This document shows, piece after piece, positions 1 to 8,294 of a DNA stretch of 64,000 nucleotides. The notes beneath the pieces are model-generated. The model was given only the letters and a program-made list of their open reading frames with translations, did not search any database and was not told the DNA's origin. A program made the position numbers and the translations under genes. Source of the stretch: Gaoshiqia hydrogeniformans (lineage in GTDB: Bacteria > Bacteroidota > Bacteroidia > Bacteroidales > Prolixibacteraceae); assembly GCF_049347105.1 (NCBI RefSeq), contig NZ_CP186334.1:434001-498000 (forward strand), written 5' to 3'. Every line of letters begins with the position of its first letter. Position 1 is the stretch's first letter.

Positions 1-1262
1 TATCTTTTCATTTTTAATTTGTCTATTTCTCCTAAAAAATGCCCTTCGCGGTCAAAAAAATCAGCCGTGATGGTTACTTCCGATTTTGAACCTGACTCGT
101 TTGTGAGAAAATCAATATCAACCGCTTCCGATGGGTTGACTTCTGTTTCGTGCAGACAGGCAGGCGCTTTTTCGTCCTGTTTTTTTCGGCATATTTTCAG
201 TATTCCTTCCGAAAAAACACCATATTTTGCCTGTATTAAAATTCCATTTTCCGCAGGCTTCGCGCTAAGCGGTTTTGCAATCACCCCCAATTCATTGGCA
301 CTTTCTGCGGTTTCGTTTGCCGGAATGGTGGTTGCCAGCATACTGTACTCGTACTGAATTTCTTTCCCGGGTTCAATCTCCTGAAGCGGCGAAAGCAGCT
401 CCATTTCCATGTAGGGCGGGTTCAGCTTTTTGTCGTCGGGGTGCTGGCGGATGACGTTTCTCGAATAAACCATTCCGCGGCCCGATGTCCACACCTGAAA
501 CGATGTGTCTTCCGGATACAGCTTTCCTTTTTGAAACTGAGACATCAGAATCAGCGCTTTTCCTGATTTTTTGTCTATAAAAGCGGCCCAGCCGGAGTTG
601 GGGTCCAACCCGATTTTTCCCACCAGATATTGATAATCGACCTGCACATTTCCGTTGGCATTCAGTGAATATTGCGGGTTGTTTACCAGCCCATGCATCA
701 CTTTGTAGCCCTTGCTGAATTTACTTTCAGGGTTTACCGGGCAAACAATCTGATATTGTCCGACATTTTCTTCCGGAGTGTTCATTTGCAATACCGGCCA
801 AACCGACCAGCGTTTACTGGTTTTGCCCATATTTCTGAAGGTAACAAGTACCTTCACTTCTGTCCGGGTTTCAGCAACCGATACTTCTTTTGTTATTTGC
901 AGTCCGGTATAGGGGTCAACCGGACTGGTTAATTTTAACTCCTTTTTATTTCTGAATTCAGCCGTGTAATTGCCACTGTCGAGTACCGGGTCGGGCGGGC
1001 CGGGCCACTGGTCGGGGGAATTCCATCCCTGCGGGGCCGGCCATATTTTTTCGCCGCCGAAATTCAGCCAGGCGCCGTTCGCTCCCAAACGCGTCGAATC
1101 CGGTTCTTTGCCTGCCAGTAACGGGTTGACAAAGAAAAATTCATGCCCCTCCATTTCCATCTGCATCAACCTGCCACCCAATTGCGGAGTTGCATACAGT
1201 TTTATCCGTTGGTTTTTTAGCAGGCAAACGTTCCAGTTTCGGTAGTTAGTGAACCCGGGCAT
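1..1262 (-). CDS. DUF4380 domain-containing protein (3' end at or beyond window edge)
   Basis: I read this frame by hand: it is open from an ATG at 1260-1262 to the left edge, at least 420 codons; the last two bases (TA) leave open whether the next codon is Tyr or a stop. The start overlaps the end of the MFS gene by 17 nt, so the two are translationally coupled. The N-terminal half has the pattern I associate with DUF4380: a 'GGRLMQMEMEGHEFFFVNP' stretch near residues 25-45, then WLNFGGEKIWPAPQGW and a Trp/Pro-rich run ending PDPVLD. This is a beta-sandwich family of unknown activity resembling aldose-epimerase/galactose-mutarotase-like folds. About 100 extra C-terminal residues look like a second beta domain. 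No signal peptide is evident, suggesting a cytoplasmic location. Its place beside a sugar-type transporter suggests a role in sugar handling; that is inference. Confidence 0.75.
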   Translation of the reverse strand, partial: MPGFTNYRNWNVCLLKNQRIKLYATPQLGGRLMQMEMEGHEFFFVNPLLAGKEPDSTRLGANGAWLNFGGEKIWPAPQGWNSPDQWPGPPDPVLDSGNYTAEFRNKKELKLTSPVDPYTGLQITKEVSVAETRTEVKVLVTFRNMGKTSKRWSVWPVLQMNTPEENVGQYQIVCPVNPESKFSKGYKVMHGLVNNPQYSLNANGNVQVDYQYLVGKIGLDPNSGWAAFIDKKSGKALILMSQFQKGKLYPEDTSFQVWTSGRGMVYSRNVIRQHPDDKKLNPPYMEMELLSPLQEIEPGKEIQYEYSMLATTIPANETAESANELGVIAKPLSAKPAENGILIQAKYGVFSEGILKICRKKQDEKAPACLHETEVNPSEAVDIDFLTNESGSKSEVTITADFFDREGHFLGEIDKLKMKR

Positions 1263-2472
1263 AATCTCTCTTGTATAAATATTTTGATGTAAAAACCAAC
1301 AGCAGTCCACAAACAGCCCAGATAGCCGCCAACATGGTAATGCCGAACGAAAGGCCAAATATGGGTTTCATGTATCCCAATACAATGGGCGACATGGAGC
1401 CGACCAAAAAGCCGGTCATAATCATGACACCGGATGCAGATGAATGGTATTTTTCGGGAATTACATCGTATAAAACCGTATAGGTGTTTGCGTCAAAAAA
1501 AGCGCGGGCAAAACCGAAGCCGGCAAAACCGATATAAATGGTTGCCAGCACACCCGAATGCCCCATCATCACGATGAACGGAACTGCAATCAACAGGCCA
1601 ATGCCCTGCATCATCATTCGTGAGGCCGGATTCTTTTTTGCAAACCTGTCGGAATATTTCCCTGCCAGAATGACGCCGATGAAGGCAAACAAGTGCGTGT
1701 AAAACATGGAGTGAAATCCGGCTGACGAAAGGCTCATGTTAAATCTTTCGTAAAGATAGGTCGGCATCCAGGTCAGGTAGCCGGTCAGCACAAAAATCAA
1801 CCCGCTGAACCCGATAGTGAGCATCAGCGCTGTTGGCGTACTGAAAAGAATTTTAAAGCCTTCCCATAACCGGACTCTTTCAGCCTTCGTTTCTTCGGGA
1901 TGGCCTTTTTTATCTTTCAACCTGAAGATTAAAATGATACCATGTATGACCCCAACCGCGCCGAACACATAAAAAGCGTTTCGCCATCCGTACCGTTCGC
2001 CAATATAACCCGCAATATAACCGCTCAGGATAATCCCGATGTAATAAGATGTCTGGTGTATCGACATCGCAAATGCGCGGGTCCCCTTATGGTATTGTGC
2101 CAGCAACGAATAGTTGGCCGGGCCGAAAAAGGCTTCGCCGCCACCGGTGGCAATACTCCGCATCAGCACCAGCATCAGCACGCCGTTGCTCAAACCGGTA
2201 AACATGGTGGCAATACTCCAGAACAGGATGCTGATGGTCACAATCCATTTTTTACTGAAAATATCGCCAATGTAACCGGCTAACGGTACCAGTAAAGCAT
2301 AGACCAGGTTAAAAGCGGTGGCAATGGAACCAATCTGAAGGTCGGTTAAATGCAAATCGGCTTTAATGAGTGGCAACACCACATTGAAGACCTGCCGGTC
2401 GGCCTGGTTTAAGAAAAAGGCAATCCACAGTAAAGCCAGTACTTCCCATTTGTATTGTTTGTTTTCTTTCAT
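1246..2472 (-). CDS. MFS transporter
   Basis: A 408-residue protein with about 12 hydrophobic segments and the major facilitator layout. The N-terminal motif NQADRQVFNVVLPLIKADL in TM1 and the loop 'GYIGDIFSKKW' between TM2 and TM3 (about residues 67-77, the MFS motif A position) are typical of the anion:cation symporter/spinster-like branches. A basic central loop (KDKKGHPEETKAER, about residues 190-205) separates two six-helix halves. It is the first gene of a unit with the DUF4380 gene and is divergent from a GntR regulator; a perfect inverted repeat lies in the shared upstream region. This arrangement suggests import of a sugar or sugar acid released by the neighbouring glycan enzymes, under GntR control. 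The substrate cannot be read from the sequence. Confidence 0.88.
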   Translation of the reverse strand: MKENKQYKWEVLALLWIAFFLNQADRQVFNVVLPLIKADLHLTDLQIGSIATAFNLVYALLVPLAGYIGDIFSKKWIVTISILFWSIATMFTGLSNGVLMLVLMRSIATGGGEAFFGPANYSLLAQYHKGTRAFAMSIHQTSYYIGIILSGYIAGYIGERYGWRNAFYVFGAVGVIHGIILIFRLKDKKGHPEETKAERVRLWEGFKILFSTPTALMLTIGFSGLIFVLTGYLTWMPTYLYERFNMSLSSAGFHSMFYTHLFAFIGVILAGKYSDRFAKKNPASRMMMQGIGLLIAVPFIVMMGHSGVLATIYIGFAGFGFARAFFDANTYTVLYDVIPEKYHSSASGVMIMTGFLVGSMSPIVLGYMKPIFGLSFGITMLAAIWAVCGLLLVFTSKYLYKRDYARVH

Positions 2473-2513
2473 TTTTACACCTCCGGTTGCTTATTAAAAT
2501 ATGGCTATATTTA

Positions 2514-2559
2514 CACCACACTACATCAAAGTAAAATTATACTGTGGTGTAGTGTGGTG
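2514..2559. promoter_or_regulatory. Candidate GntR operator, 12-bp perfect inverted repeat
   Basis: CACCACACTACA at 2514-2525 is the exact reverse complement of TGTAGTGTGGTG at 2548-2559. A second partial copy (TGTGGTGT) precedes the right arm, so three half-sites may exist. The repeat lies between the divergent MFS and GntR genes; the right arm covers the expected -33 position of the gntR promoter, which fits repression of both units. Confidence 0.65.
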
Positions 2560-2579
2560 CAAATATATTTTACTTTTAT

Positions 2580-2587
2580 TACATTTG
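2580..2587 (+). promoter_or_regulatory. Bacteroidota -7 element for the GntR unit
   Basis: TACATTTG fits the TAnnTTTG consensus. It would give a leader of about 45 nt before the ATG at 2638. The -33 region is overlapped by the inverted repeat and has no clear TTTG. Confidence 0.45.
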
Positions 2588-2637
2588 CAACAGAAAGCAA
2601 ATTAATTTTGCAGTATCGGTTAATAACGCATTAAGGC

Positions 2638-3669
2638 ATGAAACTAAAGATTGAGGTAGACCAAAGCTCACAAACTCCTGTTTACAAACAGCTTATCCAA
2701 TCCATTCAGGACCTGGTTTCTTCCGGTCAATACAGCGAAGGGGAATTTATTCCCTCGATGAATGAATTGGCAAGTGAACTGGAGATTTCGAAGGAAACGG
2801 TAAAAAAAGCGTATTCCATTCTGCGCGAAAAAGGTATTATTGAATCTGCACACGGAAAAGGTTTTTATGTGACCAACAAAGGCGACAACAAGATAAAAGT
2901 GTTGTTGCTGTTTGACAAAATCAGCACCTACAAACAAGTGCTGTTCAGCTCGTTTGCCACACACGCCGGGGACATCTCTGAAATTACCATCCGCCTGCAC
3001 AACCAGGACATCGATCTGTTTGAGCATTTTATCGATGAAAATCTCGACCATTTCGATTACTACATTATTACGCCTCATTTTCCGATCCAGCCTGATATTC
3101 AGAAAAAAGTAATTAAAATCCTGCGGAAAATACCCAACCGGAAGCTGATCCTGCTCGACCACCTGATTGAAGGGCTTACCGGAAATTTCGGATCGGTTTA
3201 TCAGAACTTTGAACAAGATATTGCTGACGGGCTTCACCAGGGAATTGACGTTTTGAAAGATTTCAAAAAACTGAATGTTATTTCCATGCCAGGCAGTTTG
3301 TACGCCCCGCTGATTGAGAAAGGAATTCAGAAGTTTTGTCACGAAAACCAGGTCAACTTCGAAATCCATAAAAATATTAACATCGACAAGATACAGAAGC
3401 AGGAAGTATTTCTTATTCTCAACAGCCAGTTGGATATTGAATTGATCGAACTGGTCAGGGCTGCAAAAATGAAAGGCTGCATCATCGGGAAAGATATCGG
3501 CATTATTTCGTATAACGAGTCGCCCATCAACGAAATTATCCTTGACGGGCTATCGGTTTTTTCAACCGATTTTCAGCAAATGGGTGAACTGGCCGCCAAA
3601 ATGATCATCAAAAAATCGATGAAAAAAATACGTTGTAATTTTCGTTTGATTAGAAGAAATACATTTTAA
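2638..3669 (+). CDS. GntR-family transcriptional regulator with sugar-binding-like effector domain
   Basis: A 343-residue two-domain regulator. Residues about 7-78 form a GntR winged helix (PVYKQLIQSIQDLVSSGQYSEGE..., then the recognition helix around ISKETVKKAYSILREKGII and the wing GKGFYV). Residues about 85-340 look like a LacI/periplasmic-binding-protein-like effector domain with alternating beta/alpha units. This form is common in Bacteroidota carbohydrate loci, where the effector is a sugar or sugar phosphate. The HAD gene follows after 3 nt, so they form one operon. It probably controls itself and the divergent MFS/DUF4380 unit through the inverted repeat at 2514-2559. Confidence 0.88.
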   Translation: MKLKIEVDQSSQTPVYKQLIQSIQDLVSSGQYSEGEFIPSMNELASELEISKETVKKAYSILREKGIIESAHGKGFYVTNKGDNKIKVLLLFDKISTYKQVLFSSFATHAGDISEITIRLHNQDIDLFEHFIDENLDHFDYYIITPHFPIQPDIQKKVIKILRKIPNRKLILLDHLIEGLTGNFGSVYQNFEQDIADGLHQGIDVLKDFKKLNVISMPGSLYAPLIEKGIQKFCHENQVNFEIHKNINIDKIQKQEVFLILNSQLDIELIELVRAAKMKGCIIGKDIGIISYNESPINEIILDGLSVFSTDFQQMGELAAKMIIKKSMKKIRCNFRLIRRNTF

Positions 3670-3672
3670 ACG

Positions 3673-4350
3673 ATGATGATTTTTTTTGATATTGACGACA
3701 CCTTGCTCGACAGTGAGTCGGCACACAAAGTGGCATTGAAAGAAATTGCCGCCGAGTATTCGTTGGATACCAACCCGGAAGAACTATTCAGCAAATGGAT
3801 GGGCATTACCGACCGTTATCTGAATTTGTTTTTCAGAAATGAAATAAGCAAAACAGAGCAGCGGACAAAGCGAATTGCGGAACTTTTCAGCCTTTCGGGA
3901 AAGGAAATTTCGGAAAAGGAAACGATTCCGGTTTATCTGAAATACCACCGGCATTTTGTGGAATCTTGCCAGGTGTTTCTTGAGACCATCCCTGTTTTGG
4001 AGCAGTTGAAAGAGTTCCGGATGGGTATTATTACCAACGGACCGGTTGCCGACCAAACGTACAAACTTGAAAAAAACGGCTTGATCCACTATTTCGATCC
4101 GATTATTATTTCGGAAGGCGTTGGCCATTCCAAACCGCAAAAAGAAATTTTTGATGCAGCCCTTCGAAAAGCAGGTCAAATCCCATCCGACTGTATCTTT
4201 ATCGGCGATTCGTACGAGAACGATTATCTGGGAGGAAATAATGCCGGCATGAAAGCGATATGGCTCAACCGAAAAAAATCACAAAATCCCGCCGGTTGTG
4301 AATCAGTTCATTCGTTGTATGAACTGATCGATTATTTATCCATCAGTTAA
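3673..4350 (+). CDS. HAD-superfamily phosphatase, YjjG-like
   Basis: 225 residues with all four HAD motifs: DIDDTLLDSES with nucleophile and acid/base Asp near residue 6, the Thr motif ITNGPV near 118, Lys in HSKPQKEIF near 155, and GDSYENDYLGG near 177. The helical cap between motifs I and II makes it subclass IA. The pattern is closest to YjjG-type nucleotidases/sugar phosphatases. It is cytoplasmic, with no signal peptide. It directly follows the GntR gene and is probably co-transcribed with it, so a role in dephosphorylating a catabolic sugar phosphate is plausible, but the substrate is not visible. Confidence 0.85.
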   Translation: MMIFFDIDDTLLDSESAHKVALKEIAAEYSLDTNPEELFSKWMGITDRYLNLFFRNEISKTEQRTKRIAELFSLSGKEISEKETIPVYLKYHRHFVESCQVFLETIPVLEQLKEFRMGIITNGPVADQTYKLEKNGLIHYFDPIIISEGVGHSKPQKEIFDAALRKAGQIPSDCIFIGDSYENDYLGGNNAGMKAIWLNRKKSQNPAGCESVHSLYELIDYLSIS

Positions 4351-4397
4351 AGAACTATTTCAATATTGCCAGGTTGTGCCAGCTGGAGTTTGGGTGT

Positions 4398-4435
4398 CGA
4401 GATTTCAGCCAACCAGCCAGTTGGCTGAAATCTCG
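4398..4435. terminator. Bidirectional hairpin between convergent genes
   Basis: A perfect 16-bp stem (4398-4413 with 4420-4435) closes a 6-nt loop, in the 125-bp gap between the HAD gene and the convergent DUF6259 gene. A second small hairpin (TCCTGA acca TCAGGA) follows just to the right. There is no long T run, but position and stem strength fit a shared terminator. Confidence 0.7.
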
Positions 4436-4475
4436 GGATTTCCTCCTGAACCATCAGGAATTTTCAACCTGACAA

Positions 4476-6602
4476 TCAATCCGTTTCTTTTTCATAAACC
4501 AATACCAGCAGGCCGTTTTCGCCAATGGATACGTTGCTTTGGTTTTCCACTTTTGTTTCGCCAATACCTGCCGATTCGAGGTAACGATAACCTGGAACAT
4601 TTACCCGGGCAGAAAGCGTTTTATTGGACTTGTGGGTCATTACAATGGCCATCTGGTTGCCGTTGGTATAGCTCCGGGCTTCAACCATGTTGTTGTCGTT
4701 AGTGAAACCTTCCGTGTCGCGATAAGTTCCTAATAAAAGAAACGATTTGTATTTTTCTATCAATAGGTTCACTTTGGCCAGATGTTGCTGAAGACGCGGT
4801 GTTTCGTCAATCAATCCGCGTAAACGAAACGTTTGTACGTTCGCCCGGAGGCCGAGCATGGCAGCCCGGTTGCTTTGCCACTCCACATCTGTTTCATTAC
4901 CGTCGAGATCGCGAAAGGTGATAATAATTTCGGGGAAAGTGTAACGGAACCAGTCGATAAAGTTTGTATGGCTGTTCCCGGTTGCGCTCGTTCCGGTCCC
5001 AAAAATACCATGTACAAAATCGACCGTTTGAGAGGTAACATCGGTAATCCATTCTACACCGATGGCCATTTCTTTGTCGCGTGCGTCAATGTAATCGTGA
5101 ATTTTTCTCATTGCTTCCGCTTTGTTGGCAATTACCCGTAAGTCGGGAACCGGGAATTCTTTGCTCCGGTCCCAGTTGGTAGTGCTTTCGGCATAGCCCA
5201 TCTGGTCGTAAAAAACGCAGTTGGCGCCCAGTTCAAACGCATGGTCGGCCATTTTTACCAGTTGCTGGTGCCAGCGTGGGTCATTGGCTACAGCGACCAC
5301 AAACGAACGCGGATTAAAGTCTCCCGAGAAAGTTCCTTCGCCCGGAAATTTGTAGGCTTCGTTCATTTCTGTTCCCGAACTGTTCCGGTAGCAAACCTCT
5401 TTTCCTTCGCCGTTTACATAGTAATTACTTTCCTTGTCAATTAACTTCCCATTGTAGTACATGATTACTTTTCCGCCGTCTTTTTGGTAATCGGCCACGG
5501 CCTGCTTCCATGCTTTGTCGCCACCCTGTTCGGGGTCGGTTTCGAAATACGAATCGGGATAGCCGTTGTCCATGCCACTGTTCCACCATCCAAATGGAAA
5601 TGCGGTTTTGATCCCAACACTTTCTCCTGCTTTTTTGATACGGGTGGCAAATTCATCGTAGGTGAAAAGTTTTTCACCGTTCTGGTGTTTCAGTATCATG
5701 CGTTGAAAGCCGACCATTTCTTTTACCCATTGCGGAGGCTCAGAATGGTTCCACCATGTATCGGCCCATGCCCGGTATAATTTTGATGTTTGATGCCAAT
5801 CACCATTATACGGGGCAACCACATTGGTATTGTTTTTCCATGACTCACCAAACTGGCAATTTGGGTATTTGTAAAGGCCGGTTTCCAGTTCGTCGAAATT
5901 TCCATTTACATCAGGATACAGGCGAACGCCATGGCAGGTGAATTGGAATATCGGGTCGTGGCTCCCAAAGTAGAGTCCTTGTTCTTCGCCAATCAGCGCG
6001 TAACAATTTGCAGCTACGCCAATCGGGTACGTAACATTGAGCGAACGAAAATGATGGTCGGGACCACGATAAGAATAATCCTGAGACAAAATTTTCTTTT
6101 TTGCATCCAGATAAATGTGCCCGCCTTTTTGGGTGAATAAAAGTTTATGGTCGTCCGGTATCTGAATATTGGCCACCAACGGGTACTGCAATTCCCGGAT
6201 GATGGTGTGCGGTTCGTTGTTCGTAATTTCGGAACTGAAACGAATACAGTTCTGTTCGAGGGTCATTTTCAGGGTGAGGGCAAATTTCAATGTTTCATTT
6301 TTTGTTTTCAGGTTATTGAAAACAAATGAAATTTCGTCGCCCTTTTGTTGGATGGTCGGCTGGTTATCTTTTGCCAGAACCTGAATTTCAATTTCACCTT
6401 CGCGGTCAAAATACAGGCGCCACATCGGTTTTCCCGATGCGTAATTCTGCCCGGTTTGCAGATTTATGAAGGAAACAAGATTTCCCTGCCGGTCAACTGA
6501 AAATTCGATGTCCTGATTCTTCAGTGTATAGCTGTTTTGGGCTGTTCCGTTCAGAACAAAAAGTCCCAAAATGAAGACAAGTTTTAATATTCGTTTTGTC
6601 AT
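4476..6602 (-). CDS. Secreted putative glycoside hydrolase, DUF6259-like
   Basis: 708 residues with an N-terminal signal peptide (MTKRILKLVFILGLFVLNGTAQ). Residues about 25-280 form a beta-sandwich-like region; residues about 290-560 look like a TIM-barrel glycosidase domain with strand motifs such as VGIKTAFPFGWWNSGMDNGYPD, GGKVIMYYNGKLID, GANCVFYDQMGY and EMAIGVEWITDV. The Asp of FYDQMG and the Glu of VEWITDV sit at strand ends where clan-type catalytic acids are expected. The C-terminus is a small beta domain. I recognise the overall pattern as DUF6259-like, but with moderate certainty. It ends the unit headed by SusC/SusD (9744-13052). Periplasmic or surface action on glycans is inferred. 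Confidence 0.62.
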   Translation of the reverse strand: MTKRILKLVFILGLFVLNGTAQNSYTLKNQDIEFSVDRQGNLVSFINLQTGQNYASGKPMWRLYFDREGEIEIQVLAKDNQPTIQQKGDEISFVFNNLKTKNETLKFALTLKMTLEQNCIRFSSEITNNEPHTIIRELQYPLVANIQIPDDHKLLFTQKGGHIYLDAKKKILSQDYSYRGPDHHFRSLNVTYPIGVAANCYALIGEEQGLYFGSHDPIFQFTCHGVRLYPDVNGNFDELETGLYKYPNCQFGESWKNNTNVVAPYNGDWHQTSKLYRAWADTWWNHSEPPQWVKEMVGFQRMILKHQNGEKLFTYDEFATRIKKAGESVGIKTAFPFGWWNSGMDNGYPDSYFETDPEQGGDKAWKQAVADYQKDGGKVIMYYNGKLIDKESNYYVNGEGKEVCYRNSSGTEMNEAYKFPGEGTFSGDFNPRSFVVAVANDPRWHQQLVKMADHAFELGANCVFYDQMGYAESTTNWDRSKEFPVPDLRVIANKAEAMRKIHDYIDARDKEMAIGVEWITDVTSQTVDFVHGIFGTGTSATGNSHTNFIDWFRYTFPEIIITFRDLDGNETDVEWQSNRAAMLGLRANVQTFRLRGLIDETPRLQQHLAKVNLLIEKYKSFLLLGTYRDTEGFTNDNNMVEARSYTNGNQMAIVMTHKSNKTLSARVNVPGYRYLESAGIGETKVENQSNVSIGENGLLVLVYEKETD

Positions 6603-6647
6603 ATTTTTTCAAGTTTTTGTTGCATTAACTAGATCAGGATCCTATAA

Positions 6648-8144
6648 TTACAGGATCACCTCTTCTATAAATTCTTCTCCGAAATGATTGGTTGCTTTAA
6701 TGATTACCCGGTTTGTCCCCGGTGAGGGGACACAGCTGAAAATATGATCGGTCGGGCTGGCAGCAATCCATGTTCTTCCCGGGGGGAAAGTGGCATCGCC
6801 CGATGCCCCGAAATACTCGAAAGCAAGTGGGTCGTAGGTTTTGGAAGCCAAACGCGGCATCGTTTTGAATGAAACTCCGTTATCTTCCGACCAGCTCACA
6901 GCCCATGTGGCATCCCAGTCCCACACGTTCACCAGCAATTCTTCGGCAGGACGAAGCGCCGGCGCCCTTTGCCCGGGCTTGAAAACCGAAAATTGTTTTT
7001 CCGGATGTTGATAGGCCCGGTATTTCCATTTTACATTTGTGCCGTCAATCTCGAATATCTTGTAGCCCAGGTAAGTTCCGCAAACGCAAACAGGGCCTTC
7101 CCACCAGCCGCCACAAACAGCGCCGACAATATGCTCCGAGATACCGGTTTCATCAACCAGCACCGAATTATAATGGGTATGTCCCGAAATGATGTGAACG
7201 TCCTTATAGCCGGCTAACAGATTGTGAAGTTCCGCGCTATTCCCGTAGGTACTCTGATAGTGCGACTTGGTCGGACTGTGGAGCATCACAAAAATCACTT
7301 TGTTTTTGGGTACGTATGATAAATCTTTTTGAAGCCAGCTCAACTGTTCCTGTGTAATTTTAGTCGAATAATCGGTATCGGGCCCACCACGGTAAAAAAT
7401 GTTGTCCAGAACCACATAATGTACTTCTCCCCTGTTAAACGAATAATAGGTGGGGCCGTAATGACTTTTATAGGTATCCGATGCCTTTTTATCGTACAGG
7501 TCAGATGCTGCCTGAGTTTTATTCTGAATATGATCGTGATTACCAATCGCGTAGTAGACAGCTTGTCCAACCGATGAAAAATACGATTTGCTCAGGTCGT
7601 GCATCAGCGGAGTATCAAAAACAATATCGCCTGCAATCATCAGATGAACGGAATTCATATTGTTATTGCTGATATCCGATTTCATGTAATCGAGTATCGG
7701 TTTCAGTTTTTGCAGTTCTTCTTCGTTTCGTACCTGAGGGTCGCCCACTGCAATGGCGAAATGTTTCTGGTCGGGAACACTCAACTTTTCTAACTCAAAG
7801 TTTACATTTTGCCGGTTGCTGACATTTTTCAGACTGATATAAAATTGCGGGACACTGTTCGTTACCGAAACTGAATACCCGGAAGGCGACGAAATATAAA
7901 TATGGGTTGCCATTAACCCAGACAACAATGAATAGTTTCCGTTTTCATCAGTCACGGCAAAGTTATAACCGTCGGTAACCACTACTCCGGCAACACCTTG
8001 CCCTGCATGATGAACTTTGCCTTTAACAGACATTCCGGATATTTCGCCATCTCCGGGATCGTCTGGAGATGCCGGGCTTTCACCGCAGGCCGTCAAAATA
8101 GAAAAGAACATTCCAATGGCCAATTGAATAAGAATATTTTTCAT
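6648..8144 (-). CDS. Calcineurin-like phosphoesterase lipoprotein (MetallophosN-Metallophos-MetallophosC)
   Basis: 498 residues with a lipobox LTAC at residues 17-20, so a lipoprotein. After an Asp/Pro/Gly-rich linker comes a transthyretin-like domain (about 38-120, VKGKVHHAGQGVAGVVVTDG). The catalytic domain (about 130-340) shows the metallophosphatase motifs: VGDPQ in place of the usual DxH (an unusual Asp-Pro-Gln), MIAGDIVFD, AIGNHDH, VMLHSP and SGHTHYN. A C-terminal beta domain (about 370-498) completes the three-domain form. It follows SusD with about 150 nt between. The family cleaves phosphomono- or diesters; here a phosphorylated glycan is a plausible target. Confidence 0.82.
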   Translation of the reverse strand: MKNILIQLAIGMFFSILTACGESPASPDDPGDGEISGMSVKGKVHHAGQGVAGVVVTDGYNFAVTDENGNYSLLSGLMATHIYISSPSGYSVSVTNSVPQFYISLKNVSNRQNVNFELEKLSVPDQKHFAIAVGDPQVRNEEELQKLKPILDYMKSDISNNNMNSVHLMIAGDIVFDTPLMHDLSKSYFSSVGQAVYYAIGNHDHIQNKTQAASDLYDKKASDTYKSHYGPTYYSFNRGEVHYVVLDNIFYRGGPDTDYSTKITQEQLSWLQKDLSYVPKNKVIFVMLHSPTKSHYQSTYGNSAELHNLLAGYKDVHIISGHTHYNSVLVDETGISEHIVGAVCGGWWEGPVCVCGTYLGYKIFEIDGTNVKWKYRAYQHPEKQFSVFKPGQRAPALRPAEELLVNVWDWDATWAVSWSEDNGVSFKTMPRLASKTYDPLAFEYFGASGDATFPPGRTWIAASPTDHIFSCVPSPGTNRVIIKATNHFGEEFIEEVIL

Positions 8145-8294
8145 TTACATAGGTTTTTAATGCGTTCCTGTTCGGTTGCGCAGGCGCAGGTTGTGCAGAC
8201 TGAAAGACAGACATGCGCCTTTGTCGGGCCCATGTCTGCCTGATTTTCAGAATTGTTAAAAGGTACAAGAACTGATCCTGATTTCCTTTTTGTA

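Noticed and set aside
2668..3369. 233-codon minus-strand frame opposite the GntR gene
   Set aside because: It lies fully opposite a well-supported regulator, has no family pattern and is a mirror of coding sequence.
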